In this document: positions 1-12,256 of the stretch, in pieces
Numbering within the stretch: the stretch's first letter is position 1
Layout of the letters: the number at the start of each line of letters is the position of its first letter
Source: Coenobita brevimanus
Taxonomy: Eukaryota; Arthropoda; Malacostraca; Decapoda; Coenobitidae
Length of the DNA stretch: 64,000 bases
Direction of reading: 5' to 3'
Assembly: GCA_032717465.1 (NCBI GenBank)
Contig: CM064663.1
Span: forward strand, 14,262,989-14,326,988
Made by a program: the position numbers and the translations under genes
Notes under the pieces: model-generated
The model's input: the letters and a program-made list of their open reading frames with translations, nothing else
Told to the model about the DNA's origin: nothing
Databases searched by the model: none

Positions 1-321
1 TTACTTTACTACTTTCTCTTTCAGGTTATTCATACTGGTAGCTTATAGATAATGTATTATAGAATGTAGCTTTTCCTTTCCAGTCTTCCCTGTGAAATTT
101 CCATATAAATTTTTCCATGCTGCATGGTGATTTTTCTCACTTTTTCTTGCCTGTTTTAACTGGGGGGTTTGGAGGTAGGGGGAGTCTTCTTGCTTTACTA
201 TCCTTATCCTTCAGCATGTAGAGTTAGATTTCATAGTCATAGTCTACTCCGTAACAAACAGTCTCGAAAGGACCATAAGGTCTGTTGCTGTTTGGTTTCC
301 TTTGTTCTCCTTTGTACTTTG
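1..321. other. No feature recognised
   Basis: I see no convincing gene or repeat here. The stretch is AT-rich with pyrimidine runs. Similarity to a Jockey-like LINE begins at about 322. Confidence 0.4.
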
Positions 322-1122
322 TACACACCTAATCTCTTGCAAGCAGACTTTGCAAGAGAAGTAATATGTTATTTCCATGACAAATCCCGAGAATGAAGCC
401 CCAAGTATGTTTTAAGATGATGCAGGATTAAGCTGGATATTGTTGAAAATTAGATGGTGTTCCTGTGGAAGATTTTGTCCGAGTTGATAGATGTAAGAAC
501 TGAGCTTTTAATGCATTAAAAACAACAAGATTACCTTTACTCAGGTCAGAAATATGAGCCAAGTCAGACATCAGGTGTGCCATAGCCTCATCCCTTGTTT
601 GCTGAAGTACGTGCTGCGATGGACTCTGTGGGAAGTGAATGGAAATGTGAAGGGTAGAGTCATCAGCATATAAGTGGATGGGGTTAGAGGTACAGCATAG
701 AAGGTCACTGATGAACCAAAGAGAGTTGGTGGTAGGACAGAACCCTGAGGAACACCATCATCGATAGCTCTAGGAAAAGAACGGTGGCAGTCTACAGCAG
801 CAGCTATAGTACGAGCAGACAGGAAGCTATAGATGAAGGCACAGATAGAAGAATAGAAACCATTAGAGGACAGTTTAGAAGTTGAAAATGCCAGACTCGA
901 ACGAAAGCCTTTGAGATATCAAATTTAATGACAAAGCTTTCTCCAAAGTCCCAAAAGGAGGATGACCACGAGTCTAAAAGGTAGGTGCAAAGATCGCCAC
1001 TGGAGCATCCGTGGTGGAACTCATATTTACGATCGGAAAGAACGTTGTGACAGGAAAGATCCTTAAAAAAATTTTGGTTAAGAATAGGCTCAAAAACTTT
1101 TGAAATAAATGCTGTTAAAGAA
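322..1122 (-). mobile_element. Jockey-like LINE fragment, minus arm of a head-to-head pair
   Basis: Read on the minus strand, this segment matches the reverse transcriptase and post-RT part of the better preserved LINE at 1684-4612 (compare 2290-3090). It carries many small differences and no long open frame. It meets the plus-strand copy starting at 1123 at the same internal LINE position, so the two form a large imperfect palindrome. It is a dead fragment with both ends of the parent element missing. Confidence 0.75.
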
Positions 1123-1684
1123 CTACACTAACATCTTGTATTTGTAAAGTATTTGACACTATTCCGTAATTTTAAAAAATTAAAGCACCTCTCCTATCAT
1201 AACCTTCTCTGATTGTCATTAGGGGCTCAGTCAGGGATGCTCCACTTTTCACCTTCCTTCAAGACACCTGGTCATCCTCCTTTCGGGACTTCGGTGAAAG
1301 ATTTGCCATTGAGCTTGACATTTCAAAGGCTTTCTATCGAGTCTGGCATCAATCTTAAATTTACGGCCCTCTTACGGTTTCAGTCCTATATGTGCCTTTA
1401 TCTCTAGTCGTTTTATTGCTGCTGTTATAGAATGCCACTGTTCTTGTCCTCGAGCTATCAGTAATGGTGTTCCTTAGGGCACTGGCCTGTCACTAACTCT
1501 CTGCCTTCTATTCATCAATGACCCACCAAGGTTTTAATGTAATCCTAATCACTCATATACTGATGTCTTCACCCCTCACCTTTCCATATACTTCCCGCAG
1601 TGTCCATCTCAACAGTTACTTCAACAAACGAGAGCAGAGTCTATGGCACACTTAATATCTGACTTAGCTCAATCCTCTGATTCA
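1123..1684 (+). mobile_element. Jockey-like LINE (copy L0), first segment
   Basis: This is RT-region sequence of the same LINE family on the plus strand. It runs past the catalytic YADD-type box, here decayed near 1558-1570, and is cut at about 1684 by the 3' tail of the minus-strand LINE at 1684-4612. Alignment to the family shows that the same copy resumes at about 4605 on the far side of that insertion. This copy is the host of most of the nested elements in the first 21 kb. Confidence 0.7.
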
Positions 1685-1791
1685 GTTTTTTTTTTTTTTT
1701 TTTTTTATGCGAGGAAGAAGGAACCAAAGGCCATGAGCCCGCAGTAACAGTTCCCTCCAAGAGAAAAACAAAATACAATATAGAGCCAAAT

Positions 1792-2552
1792 TCAAGATCC
1801 GATCATTTTGAGATGCCTGGACACACTGCGTTTGAAAGACTGGAGATCATAGGCAGCAGGAAATACAGATAGAGGGAGACAGTTCCAGAGCTGACCTGTT
1901 GCATAAATGAAAGACTGGGAGTAACGGTTAATTCTTGCATTAGAGAGTTGGACAGAAAAAGGATGAGAGTTTGCTGCCAGACGGGTGCTACGCGCCCGTC
2001 GTAGAGGTGGAGGAATGCAAGCAGACAGTTCAGAGGAGCAGTGACCATTAAAGTAGCGATAGAAAAGAGATAAAGATGCAACAGTGCGGCGAAGAGACAG
2101 AGGTTGAAGGGAGTCAGTAAGAGGAGGAGAGTTAATGAGACGAAAAGCCTTTGACTCCACCCTATTGAGAAGAGCTGTATGAGGGGAGCCTCCCCACACA
2201 TGAGAGTTGTACTCCACACAGGGGCGGATAAAACCCCTGTATAGAGTCAACAATTGTGCAGGGGGTAAAGAAAGAAGCGGAGTCGGCTTAGCACACCCAA
2301 TCTCTTGGAAGCAGATTTTACAAGAGATGTAATATGATCTTTCCAAGATAAGTCCCGAGTAAATGAAACCCCAAGCATGTTCAAGGATGATGTAGGATTA
2401 AGCTGAATATTATTAAACATTAGTGGGTATACCTGTGGAAGATTTTGTCGGGTTGAAAGGTGTAAGAACTGAGTCTTAGATGCATTAAAGACAACCATAT
2501 TATTTTTACCCCAGTCAGAGATATGAGCCAAGTCAGACATTAGGTGTGCCAT
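1792..2552 (-). pseudogene. LINE L1 ORF2, post-RT C-terminal region
   Basis: Two overlapping frames encode the thumb and C-terminal region. The first (2247-2552) includes the segment with FNASKTQFLHL and SWKDH. The second (1792-2346) contains HVWGGSP and LWNCLP, typical of the end of arthropod Jockey-like ORF2. The stop lies just upstream of a short 3' UTR and the poly(A) tail. Confidence 0.8.
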
Positions 2553-3425
2553 AGCCTCATCCCTTGTTTGTTGAAGTAACTGTTGAGATGGGCGTTGCGG
2601 GAACCGAATGGAAAGGTGAAGGGTGGAGTCATCAGCATATGAGTGGATAGGGTTAGATGTACAGCTTAGAAGATCATTGATGAATAAAAGGAAGAGAGTT
2701 GGTGATAGGACAGAGCCCTGAGGAACACCACTGTTGATAGATCTAGGAGAAGAACGATGGCCGTCTATAACAGCGGCTATAGAACGACCAGAAAGGAAGC
2801 TAGCGATGAAGGCACAGATAGAAGGATAGAAACCGTAGGAGGGCAGTTTGGAAATTAAGATTTATGCCAGACTCGATCGAAAGCCTTTGAGATGTCAAGT
2901 GCAATGGCAAAGCTTTCGCCAAAGTCCCGAAAGGAGGATGACCAGGAGTCTGAAAGGTAGGTGAGAAGATCGCCAGAGGAGCGTCCCTGACGGAACCCAT
3001 ACTGACGATCGTAAAGAAGGTTGTGATAGGAAAGATGCCTTAAAATTTTTCTATTAAGAATTGACTCGAAAACTTTTGAAATACAGGACGTTAAAGCAAT
3101 TGGACGATAGTTGGAGGGTTGGGAGTGGTCACCCTTCTTTGGGACTGGCTGAATGAGAGCAAACTTCCAGCAAGAAGGAAAGGTACAAGTTGACAGACAA
3201 AGTCGAAAGAGTTTGCCTAGGCAGGGTGTAAGCACAGAACCACAGTTCTTGAGAACAACAGGAGGGACCCCATCAGGCCCATATGCCTTGTTAGTACTGA
3301 GGCCAGTGATGGCAGAAAATACATCAACTGAAGAAATTTTAATGTCAGCCATGAGGAAGTCAGAGGGGGGAAGTGATGGAGGAACAGCACCGGAATCATC
3401 TAAGGTAGAATTGGAGGAGAAAGTC
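2553..3425 (-). pseudogene. LINE L1 ORF2, reverse transcriptase core
   Basis: The segment contains the RT blocks GPDGVPP, PVPKKGD, NYRPIALT, YGFRQGRS and LDISKAFDRVWH. After a frame break near 2855 come PQGS-type and IHSYADDS blocks, with the YADD catalytic box at 2628-2639. The order and spacing match the Jockey/CR1 type of RT. Because of frame breaks, no single protein can be made. Confidence 0.85.
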
Positions 3426-3440
3426 TGTGCGAAGATCTGC

Positions 3441-4600
3441 TTAATCAGTAGAATAAATAGCTACAGAACCATCAGAGTAGAAAAGAGGAGTGAAGGATGA
3501 TGAGGTAAAGTTGTTAGAAAGATTTTTGGCAAGATGCCAGAAGGAGCGGGAAGAATTCGAGTTGGAGAGTTGAGAGCATTTAGTATGGATGAAATTATTT
3601 TTAGTAGAGCGAAGAACAGACTTAGCACGATTCCGGGCAGAAACGTAAAGATGATGTGATTCAGGGGTGGGTTGGCTCCGGTACCTTTTGTAGGCCCTCT
3701 CCTTGTTGCGGACAGCATTAGAACAAGCGTGATTAAACCAAGGCTTTCTTGCATTAGGCAAAGGATATGAGAAAGGAATGTATGCTTCCATGCCCGAGAG
3801 AATAACCTCCGTAATGCGCAAGGCACACTCAGATGGCTCACGGCCATGGAAGCAATAATCATTCCAGGGAAAATCAAAGAAGTACTGCCTGAGGGCCTCC
3901 CAGTCTGCGGCTCCAAAATGCCACAGACGACGTTTCTCTGGAGGGTCCACAGGCCGTACCGGAGTAATAGGACAGGTTAAGGTAATAAGGTTGTGATCGG
4001 AGGAGCCCAACGGAGAGAAAAGATTAACAGAGTAAGCAGAAGGATTAGTTGTGAGGAAGAGGTCAAGTATGTTGGAGCTCTCTCCAAGGCGGTCAGGGAT
4101 ACGGGTAGGGTGCTGTACAAGCTGCTCTAGGTCATTAAGGATAGAAAAGATGTAGGCTTGTTCACCAGGTGGATCCCTGAAAGGAGAGGAGAGCCAAAGG
4201 TGGTGGTGAACATTGAAATCTCCAAGAATGGAGATTTCAGAGAAAGGAGAAATGGATAGAATGTGTTCCATCGTAGAAGTAAGATAGTCGAAGAATTTTT
4301 GATAGTCAGTAGAATTAGGGGATAAGTAAACAGCACAGATATATTTAGTCAGAGAATGACAGGAAAGCCGAAGCCAGAGTGTGGAGAATTCAGAAGAATC
4401 AAGTTCAGGAACACGAGAGCAAGATAAGTCGTTGCGTATATATACACAACAGCCACCTTTGGCTTTGAAATGAGTATAGAGAAAGTAGGAGGATACAGAA
4501 AAGGGTTTGCTGTCAGTTGCCTCAGACAGCTGAGTCTCCGTTAGAAAAAGAAGGTGAGGTTTAGAGGAGGAGAGGTGGTGCTCAACAGAGCGAAAGTTAG
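3441..4600 (-). pseudogene. LINE L1 ORF2, APE-type endonuclease domain
   Basis: One frame stays open from about 4600 down to a stop near 3441. In order it shows an LTETQL block (metal-binding Glu), a YLSPNS block, ILGDFN (catalytic Asp and Asn) and SSDHNLI (Asp-His pair). These are the conserved motifs of the apurinic-like nuclease that nicks the target in Jockey and CR1 class LINEs. The first residues of the domain are missing. A stop and frameshift at about 3425-3441 separate it from the RT domain. Confidence 0.8.
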
Positions 4601-4604
4601 ATGA

Positions 4605-4912
4605 AAGGTGAAAGTAATCTTGTTTTTAATGCATCGAAAACCAAGTTCCTACATCTCTCGACCAATAAAAATCTACCATACCAATGTCCTCTAATTTTTA
4701 ACAACACCCAAATAATTCCTGCATCATCTTTGACCATACATGGGGTGTCATTCTCTCGGGATTTTTCTTGGAAAGATAATATTACCTCCCCATATAAAAT
4801 CTGCTTCCAAGTGACTAGGTGTGCTATGTTGACTCTGTACCTTCAGTACCCCTGCACAGTTGTTGACTTTAACCAGGGGTTTTATTTGCCCTTGTGTACA
4901 CCACTACTTTAA
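4605..4912 (+). mobile_element. LINE copy L0, second segment (LINE-a)
   Basis: This is the continuation of the plus-strand LINE that broke off at 1684. It keeps an open frame (4601-4912) with [14 protein letters not shown] and SWKDN. The homology stops exactly at TTAA 4909-4912, where Gypsy protease and pol sequence begins. The missing next part of the LINE is found inverted at 11989-12256, and its first base also follows a TTAA. Confidence 0.8.
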
Positions 4913-7900
4913 TAACACATGAAGAAATAAATAGAATTCTTAAAAATAAGAAGAAAGTAATTTTTCTGGAAGAAGCTGATTTCGATTTATACACGGTAGA
5001 TGGAAAAAAAAATTACATTAAAATGTATGATAAGGTTAAATATCAATTTCACAGAGACTACAAGACCATTCTCTGCATTTTTCTATATCGTTGAAAACTT
5101 AGCAATTAAAGCTCATATGTTACTGGGCTTAAGATGCATGAGAGCAGAGAACATAACTATACTCCCACAAATGAATGGAATAGACTTTGACAACGAATTC
5201 ATAGAGGAAATACCATCAGAGCCCTCACCGATTAGTAAAAGAGAACCAAAAAGAATTGGTAATATTAAAAGCTTAAACAAACATACACAAACAGATGAGT
5301 GTATAGATCCACTCCCACCACCAGCCCCAGCCTCCAGAATTAGTGACCCAGATAACAGTACTGATTTATCAGTTTTTCCAGCCCATCTCACCAATGATTC
5401 AGTTATACCACCTAATTCCTACATGAAAGTTACCATAAAGAGCAAATTACGGAATAGTACTTTCTTGTCTTTGAAGAATTATGTAAAGGGATTGTCAGTA
5501 GAAAATGCATTATGTCAGATGAACGACGAAGGGCAAACTCAGATATCATAATTAATCACATGAATGGGGAAGTTCAGTTGAAAAAGAGGACTTGCATAGT
5601 TTATATTGAAAAAGGCCCCGCCCCTGTGAAGGAAATAGTTATAGCTGGAGTGACAAGTGAGATAAAATCTACGGATAGAGAAAGCATAAAAGAGAATTTA
5701 ATTAACTCAGGTGAAATTGATGAAGAAAATGATTTGTTAACCCTGCTGGAAACACACAGGGACACTGTAGCATTACCCGGAGAACAGTTAGGGTGTACTA
5801 ACCTGATTAATTACAAGATTAATGTGCACCCAGAAACACCACCAATTTTCGTACCAGTCTACCGCATCCCACACTCCCAACGTACACTTGCAAATCAGTA
5901 TGTCGATGAAATGTTAAAACTTGTAATTAGTGAACCTTCAGTCTCCCCGTGGAATGCCCCATTATTCTTCGTGCCCAAACGAAATGGAGAAATGCGTGCA
6001 GTAGTAGATTACCGTAAACTAAACAATCACACAATCCCAGACCGATTTCCCATGCCATTGCTAAGCGACGTTCTACAGAATATTGGACCGGATAATAATA
6101 TATGCTCAACAATCGATCTACTAAATGGCTATTATCAAATACCGGTTGCAGAGGAGTCACGTAAATACATTGCCTTTTCCACAAATAGAGGCCACTACCA
6201 ATATACAAGGATGCTGATGGGACTGAGGACAGCCCCAGGCACATTCCAGCGTCTTATGAATTACGTATTGTCCGAATTTTAGGACAAGGAATATTTGTTT
6301 ATCTTGACGATATTATAATCGCAGCGAAAAATATTACGGATCATCTCAAGAAATTAGACTTACTCTTACAAAAGCTTAGTGATGCTGGTTTAAAAATTAA
6401 GCTTTCTAAATGCAAATTTTGCTTTAAGGAAATAAATTTCTTAGGCCACAAATTAAGTTCTAATGGTATTCAGACCACTGATGACAAAATACAGGCAGTG
6501 AGAGATTTTCCTGAACCCACTACGACTGACGAAGTTAGACAATTTTAGGTCTAGCTGGGTACTATAGATCATTCGTACCACAATTCTCTCATATAGCCTT
6601 TCCTCTATTCCAACTACTCAAAAAAGATGCTATATTCCAATGGGAAGAAGAACAAAAAAGGGCATTTAACAATCTACAAATTAAACTAACAAATGCATCT
6701 TGTTTAGCATATCCGGATTACAGAAAATCATTTCTTATTTGTACAGACGCATCAGTTAAAGGATTAGGGGCTGTACTGATGCAGGAAGATAAAAGAGGAA
6801 AGAATCAACCAATTGCATTTGCCAGCAGACAAACAAAAGATGCAGAGAAAAATTATTGCACTACAGACTTAGAGGCACTTGCAGTGGTTTTTGCATTACA
6901 AAAGTTTCGAGATTTGGTACATGGTTACGAAATCTACTTATTCACCGACCATAAACCACTAGTGGGTGTGTTTAAAGAAAAACTCCTTTCTGGGAGGAGA
7001 GCAAGATGGAAATGTACAGTTGAAAACCACAATGTACAAATTCATTATATACAAGGTAAAATGAACATAATAGCTGATGCATTATCTAGGAACCTGAACA
7101 CAATTCAGGTCGCGGTATTAGATCTCAAAGGAAATATCTCAAACCACGATGATATCGCAAAAGCACAAAGACTTGACCCAATATGGTCTAAAGTTATATA
7201 TAAATTAGAAAGTGGAGATGACATACAATTACCCAAACTGCATGTACCACTCGAACAATTCACAATGGTCAATAATACATTATACAAGATTAACCCGAAA
7301 CAACCAAAACGCCAAAGAAATACTAACCAGTTGGTAGTACCTAATGATATGATACCCCAGTATTACGAACGATACACGATAGCCCATATGCAGGACATCC
7401 TGGAAAGGATAAGACATTCAAACAGGCCCAGCTGTTATATTACTGGCCTTCATTACGAAAAGATATAAACAATCATATAGACAGATGCGAATCATGTGCA
7501 AAACACAAAGGATACTCAATCACACCTGCACCGATGGGTAATTACCCTGTACCACATCAGCCATGGGACGTTGTCGCTGTTGATTTACTCAAGATGCCAT
7601 TATCATACAATAATAACCTACTGTATACCTATTCGTAGCAACGGATCATTTTTCCCGTTATGTAATTTTAGCTCCAATTAAAGATAAAAGAGCAGAGACA
7701 GTAGCAAAGGCAATAACAGATAATGTAATATGTCGCTTTACTACCCCAAAGGTATTAATAAGTGATAATGGAGGAGAATTTAATTCTGATATCTTACAAG
7801 AAATATGTAAACAATACAACATCAAAAAGGTTAACGTTTTAGCCTATCACCCAGCATCTAATGGGTTAGTAGAGAGACAAAACAAAAAAGTATTAGATGT

Positions 7901-8588
7901 GCTACGACACATTCTCAGTGAAAATTATGCAAGCTGGGATGATTGGATTCCCAGAGTAGAAGCCTCAATTAATGGATCTATAAATAAATCCATAGGTGAC
8001 ACACCACATTTCATTATATATGGGACAGATAAAAAACTACCATATGAGCTCGTAGAAGGTGACAGTCTGCCCATATACAATTACGATGATTACTCTAAAC
8101 TCCGTTTACGTGAATTCCAGGACATAAACAAAAGAGTCAAAAAACAATTAACGATGTCCAAGGAAGAAATGACGGAGGCATTTAAAAAGAAGGCAAGAGA
8201 TTCACCTATCAGCTTAGGAGACATTGTTTATGGTATGATTCATACGAGAGACAATAAATTATCCCCAAAATTTTAGGGCCCATACAGAGTAATTAACATA
8301 AAAGCAAACAAAGTTTTAATTAAGTCACTATCAAGTGGCAAAGAGAAACAAGTTCATATTGACCATTTAAAACGAGTTTCAAGGGAATTATCCAATAATT
8401 ATTCAGCATCGGATACAACCGAACAGGCGAACGTACCTCAAGAAACCAAGCAAGAAAACAACAATGATTACAAAAAGAAATTAAGGTCATATACCAAACA
8501 ATCAAACATAGGTGCAACTTTTCCAATAAAATCTACAGTACATCATTTACGAGAATTAAATATCGATTTAAACTCCTTCTATAAATGA
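4913..8588 (+). pseudogene. pol: Gypsy pol polyprotein (protease end, RT, RNase H, integrase)
   Basis: The C-terminal half of a retropepsin is followed by RT (5512-6545) with DYRKLN and a YLDD catalytic box at 6300-6311, just after a stop at 6280. A frameshift follows near 6545, then RNase H (about 6600-7090) with TDAS, the TTDLEAL block and ADALSRN. The integrase (about 7440-8590) has a CESC zinc pair near 7485 and a D,D-35-E triad with codons at 7582, 7764 and 7872. A stop at 8274 interrupts the integrase C-terminal region. Family and domain order are clear; the protein is not producible as one chain. Confidence 0.9.
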
Positions 8589-8673
8589 ATGAACAATCAA
8601 CCGTAATGCACTATCAACGACCACAGCATGACCATATTAGGAAATTAATAGATTTTTTTTTCGGTAGGTAGCG

Positions 8674-9738
8674 ATGAAGGGACTTATGCTATGGATTCTC
8701 CTCTACATAGCAAGAGAATATGCGCACTTAGACCCCCAACACATAGTACGACAAGGATACCTCATAGCCCCAACGACCACGACTTCAATCGTAAAAGACG
8801 TCATGAGTACTGAAATAAGTCTGGATTACTTGTATGAATTACCTTCTTATCTAGAAAATCTCGCGAAACCCATACGAACCCTGGACTTCATAATAGGAAG
8901 CTATGTTTCACAAGCACATAACACAAAGGAAGTGAATGAAATAGTGAAGTTAGCGAAATGGAAAATAGAACAGGCAAAGTCAACTATGCTCATCATGATC
9001 CAAGATCTCCCATCTTATGGAACGGAGGTATTGAGCGACAGGAACATCACACGTACTCGCCAAAAGCGCGGTTTGTTCGACCTGGGTGGCGCAGTTCTTG
9101 GGAACATCTTTGGATTGGCTACAGAGGATGACCTTAAAGAAATAAACAACAAATTTCATAAAATAGCTCAGGTACTAACATACCAAGATAAATTCATCAC
9201 AGGACATAACTTAGCAATGAAGACAATTGTGAAAAATCTGAAAAAGGGAGAAAACGTAGCTCTCGAAAGTGTAGATAAAATAAATGAAATGGAAGGTAAC
9301 ATAACACTTTTCCAACACTTCTCGATCATCACAGAACATATTGACACAATTCTACTACAATTAGACAACACTAGAGTTCGTTACAGGGCACTTTTGCAAG
9401 GAATTTCGAATGCTGGTGATGGCAAGATCACAATTGACTTACTCTCAGTTCATGAGCTACGTCAGATAATTAGTCAAGGCATACATAAACATAAATTGAA
9501 GCCTTTGTTCCGAAGTAGGGAATTCATGCAATATTATCCATATTTAGAAGCAACACTAACACCAACATCAGTAGTAGTTCATGTACCATTCATAACTGAA
9601 GACTGTTCACAGTATACCAAATACACCCCTTCCCCTCTAAAAATAACACTTTGGTCATTATCAACATCAACACAGACACCGAACTCATCATGGTCTCCAA
9701 GAGACGGAACACTGTCACTTTCGCAAGTGAATCAATGA
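8674..9738 (+). pseudogene. env: Env-like fusion glycoprotein, first part intact
   Basis: This 354-codon open frame starts 85 bases after the pol region. It has a hydrophobic leader (residues 2-13). A basic RQKR cleavage motif at residues 129-132 (9058-9069) is followed directly by a Gly/Leu-rich stretch resembling a fusion peptide, then a long heptad-rich helix (about 150-230). This layout is that of the baculovirus F-like Env of errantiviruses, which mediates membrane fusion. A frameshift near 9650 moves the remainder into other frames, and no transmembrane anchor is found before the break at 10229. I describe it as an inactive remnant. Confidence 0.8.
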
Positions 9739-10229
9739 TTGAACGAAAGTGCCACACATTCTTACACGCTGTTCATCTTTGTCCTGCGTACATTTTCACG
9801 TTTCAGCCTACTGATACAGTCCCTTGTGAAATGGCTATCATCAGAAATAACAATATTCATAATCATTGCAACTTTTACTTTTGCTCCAGATAAACTTGTA
9901 CACCATCAACGCATCGGACACTCACAGTTGTTTTTATTTCACTCACAACACATCAGTTTACATAGTCTGTCCAGATATACCACCATCTCATACTTCAGCC
10001 TCAGGATTATACATAGCACCAGACTACTGTGCGGTATCTACACCATCCATGTCCACTTTATCTACCATCAATCACTACGCCATCCTCAATCATACACACA
10101 AACATTTCCACCCACTGCCTGATATGGACTTAAACATGAGCACAAGTATTAAGTTGACTTCACCTAAGTTTGAAACTATGCAACTGATCAATGAAACAAT
10201 GAAGCCCTGGGAAGATTTGAGTTTGAGTA
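9651..10229 (+). pseudogene. env: Env ectodomain remainder in shifted frames
   Basis: Cys-rich ectodomain-like sequence continues in the frame of 9651-9893 and then in that of 9866-10229. It contains HTFLHAVHLCPAY and several N-glycosylation-type NxS/T sites. The segment near 10141 resembles a short env remnant of element B at 45150-45200. The membrane anchor and tail are missing because an inverted LTR piece joins at about 10230. Confidence 0.6.
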
Positions 10230-10727
10230 TGTTCAACCACTCTCCACTACCTGTCGGTTCTATAGCTAGCCTCCTTTTGAGCTCTGCTTCCTAAATTCTG
10301 GTGTAGCAGGGATCGTGTCACGTGTGTTACACTGTTGTTGGAATGTTCTAGAAACCTGTGTGTGAGTATGTGTGTATGTGTGTACCTGTCGGTTCTATAG
10401 CTAGCCTCCTTTTGAGCTCTGCTTCCTAAATTCTGGTGTAGCAGGGGTCGTGTCACGTGTGTTACACTGTTGTTGGAATGTTCTAGAAACCTGTGTGTGA
10501 GTATGTGTGTAAAGGGGTGTATGGTCACTAGGCATTGTTCGTATGCTATCTCGCTGACACACTACCTATATCATCCCCTGACTTGCTACTTCCTGTGTAT
10601 TGTCAACATTTCCTCAGTTACACTTGCAAGATCATTTCCCGTTCCCAGGCTTGCCTGGTGCTCTGTCTATCTATTTATTTATCTATCTATCTATTATGAT
10701 TTGTAATTATAATATGGAGTCCTAACA
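10230..10727 (-). repeat. LTR A fragment in inverted orientation
   Basis: The reverse complement of this segment matches the first part of the LTR at 16323-16830, beginning with TGTTAGGACTCC. It sits directly against the right part of a P element (from 10728), at the same P position at which P is cut on the left side of the 16323 LTR. A 135-bp unit (10250-10384) is tandemly repeated at 10385-10519. The other LTR copies do not have this duplication. Confidence 0.75.
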
Positions 10728-11992
10728 GTAATTTATTGTCACTGTAGGCATTCAATTTCTTTCAGTAAAATATGTAGCATTCACTTTCTCGTCCTGTATA
10801 CTAGTATTTAGAGTAAATGTCACTTTCACCTTCACTCTCATAACTTATAGTATTCATACATGCTGGAGTGAAACTTACACTTTCATTAATCCTAGTATAT
10901 ATACTCGTATTCATACAATACTACTCATTTACATTTCTATTTACGTTCTCTATTTTATTTACATTATTTACATTTCTATTTTATTTACACTGTGTTATGC
11001 ACTGTCACTTGAAGTAACTTATAAAACTATTTTCGACTGTTCACTTATATTTACATTCATTGCCTTACTTGCTGTTTACACATTATTTACACATTGTTTA
11101 CAATTCCACTTGCACTGTTTTACTCAACAGAAAGATCGTAGTCACTCTCTTTCAATTGTCAGCTCTTTACCTCTTTCCACACGAGGTTTAGTAGGGGGTA
11201 AAGGTCACAGGGCCCTTTGCATGGAGCTAAAAAGTGGCTGAAGTTAGCAGGAGCAAACAGACGTACCTTCACCTTGGAAGATGACAGTGAACTGATAGGG
11301 GTGGGCCGGGGTGGCCTACCTAGGGGAATGCATTACTGCCAACATCAGCCTCTTGACAGCTACTAATATAAAGCAGTGAAATGATTGGCAGGAAATGTAG
11401 ACAATACATTATAAATTAGGTAGTTCCAGGTAAATGTAAATATCACTTAGGCTTCTCCCATCCCTCCTTATATATATTTTTAGTACAAGAATAGATTATA
11501 TGGCATATTTCAAGGGGAAATAAACAGCAAAAATTAGCGAACGAGTGCACGTGAGGTGTTGTCAGGTAATAATTAGCCAATTCCAGGTGTATGGCACTCT
11601 CACTTACCTTATTTCTTTTTGGTATATATTATTTGGTATAAGAATAGGGCATACAGCTTATTTCAATGAATGAAATCAGTGGAAAATTCCAGGGAATATT
11701 TACTTAGCATAGCACAGCCGGGCAGGCGAGAGGAGAGGGTAATGGAGGGAAGGTAGGGAGGGGAGTCAAGAACGGGGAGAAATGGCTAAATTGTCAACAA
11801 TGGATGGGAGTACAGATGAGATTAGGAGTGCTGACTAGTGTTGGACATTGGCAGTTCTGATAGATGATACAAGCTACCACTTGAAAGCCCAGGGGAATTC
11901 AAAATAACACAGAATCGCAAAAGTGATGCCCCGCGGTATGATCCCTTGCTCCCATGCATCACGAAAGTGACGCCCTGCGGTTAAGGGGTTAA
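10728..11992 (+). mobile_element. P element (TTAA-flanked, piggyBac-like), right part
   Basis: This is the right two-thirds of a non-autonomous element seen complete at 12253-14040. It ends with the terminal repeat GCGGTTAAGGGG and TTAA at 11989-11992, followed by LINE sequence. The left third is missing here. It is found at 15804-16322, cut at the same site by an LTR. I infer that both are halves of one P copy split by the Gypsy insertion. Confidence 0.8.
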
Positions 11993-12256
11993 CAGTTAAC
12001 TTCTGCATTAGAGTTGGACAGGAAAGGAATAAGAGTTTGCGTCTACACTGGTGCTACCTGCCTGCGATAGTGGTTGAGGGATGCAAGCAGAGAATTCAGA
12101 GGACCAGTGACCATTGAATTAATGATAGAAAAGAGGCAAAGATGCAACACCACGGCAAAGAGATCGGGGTTGAAGGCAGCCAGTAAGAGAAGGAGAGTAA
12201 ATGAGATGAAAAGTCTTTGAGTTTTGTTGTATGTTGGGTGGCTTCCCACACGTTAA
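11989..12256 (-). mobile_element. LINE copy L0, third segment, inverted (LINE-b)
   Basis: This is a 260-bp Jockey-like LINE piece between two TTAA sites, read on the minus strand. Its first base continues LINE-a (ending 4912) and its last base continues into LINE-c (starting 21033). Both joins are in register with the family copy at 1920-2240, with identical spacing across each TTAA. It includes the frame 12043-12249. Confidence 0.8.

Larger units (their letters stand above)
1684..4612 (-). mobile_element. Jockey-like non-LTR retrotransposon (copy L1), nearly full ORF2
   Basis: This minus-strand LINE has a T run at 1686-1706 on the plus strand, which is its poly(A) tail. The 5' end is truncated close to the start of the endonuclease domain. 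Endonuclease, reverse transcriptase and a C-terminal region occur in the expected order but in more than one frame, so the copy is inactive. It is inserted into the plus-strand copy L0. Family knowledge: such elements move by target-primed reverse transcription with an APE-type nuclease. Confidence 0.85.
4909..10229 (+). mobile_element. Errantivirus-like Gypsy element, pro-pol-env half
   Basis: This is the 3' two-thirds of a Ty3/Gypsy element with an env gene. It begins inside the protease at a TTAA and ends inside env, where an inverted LTR fragment starts at about 10230. The matching 5' half (LTR, leader, gag, start of protease) lies at 16323-19264 and breaks at the same protease position. 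Frames are broken several times, so this is an old endogenous copy. Confidence 0.85.

Noticed and set aside
4597..4620. 5' inversion (twin priming) of a single LINE to explain the head-to-head joint at about 4605-4612
   Set aside because: The minus-strand LINE has its own poly(A) run at 1686-1706, and the plus-strand LINE continues on both sides of it, so a separate insertion fits better.
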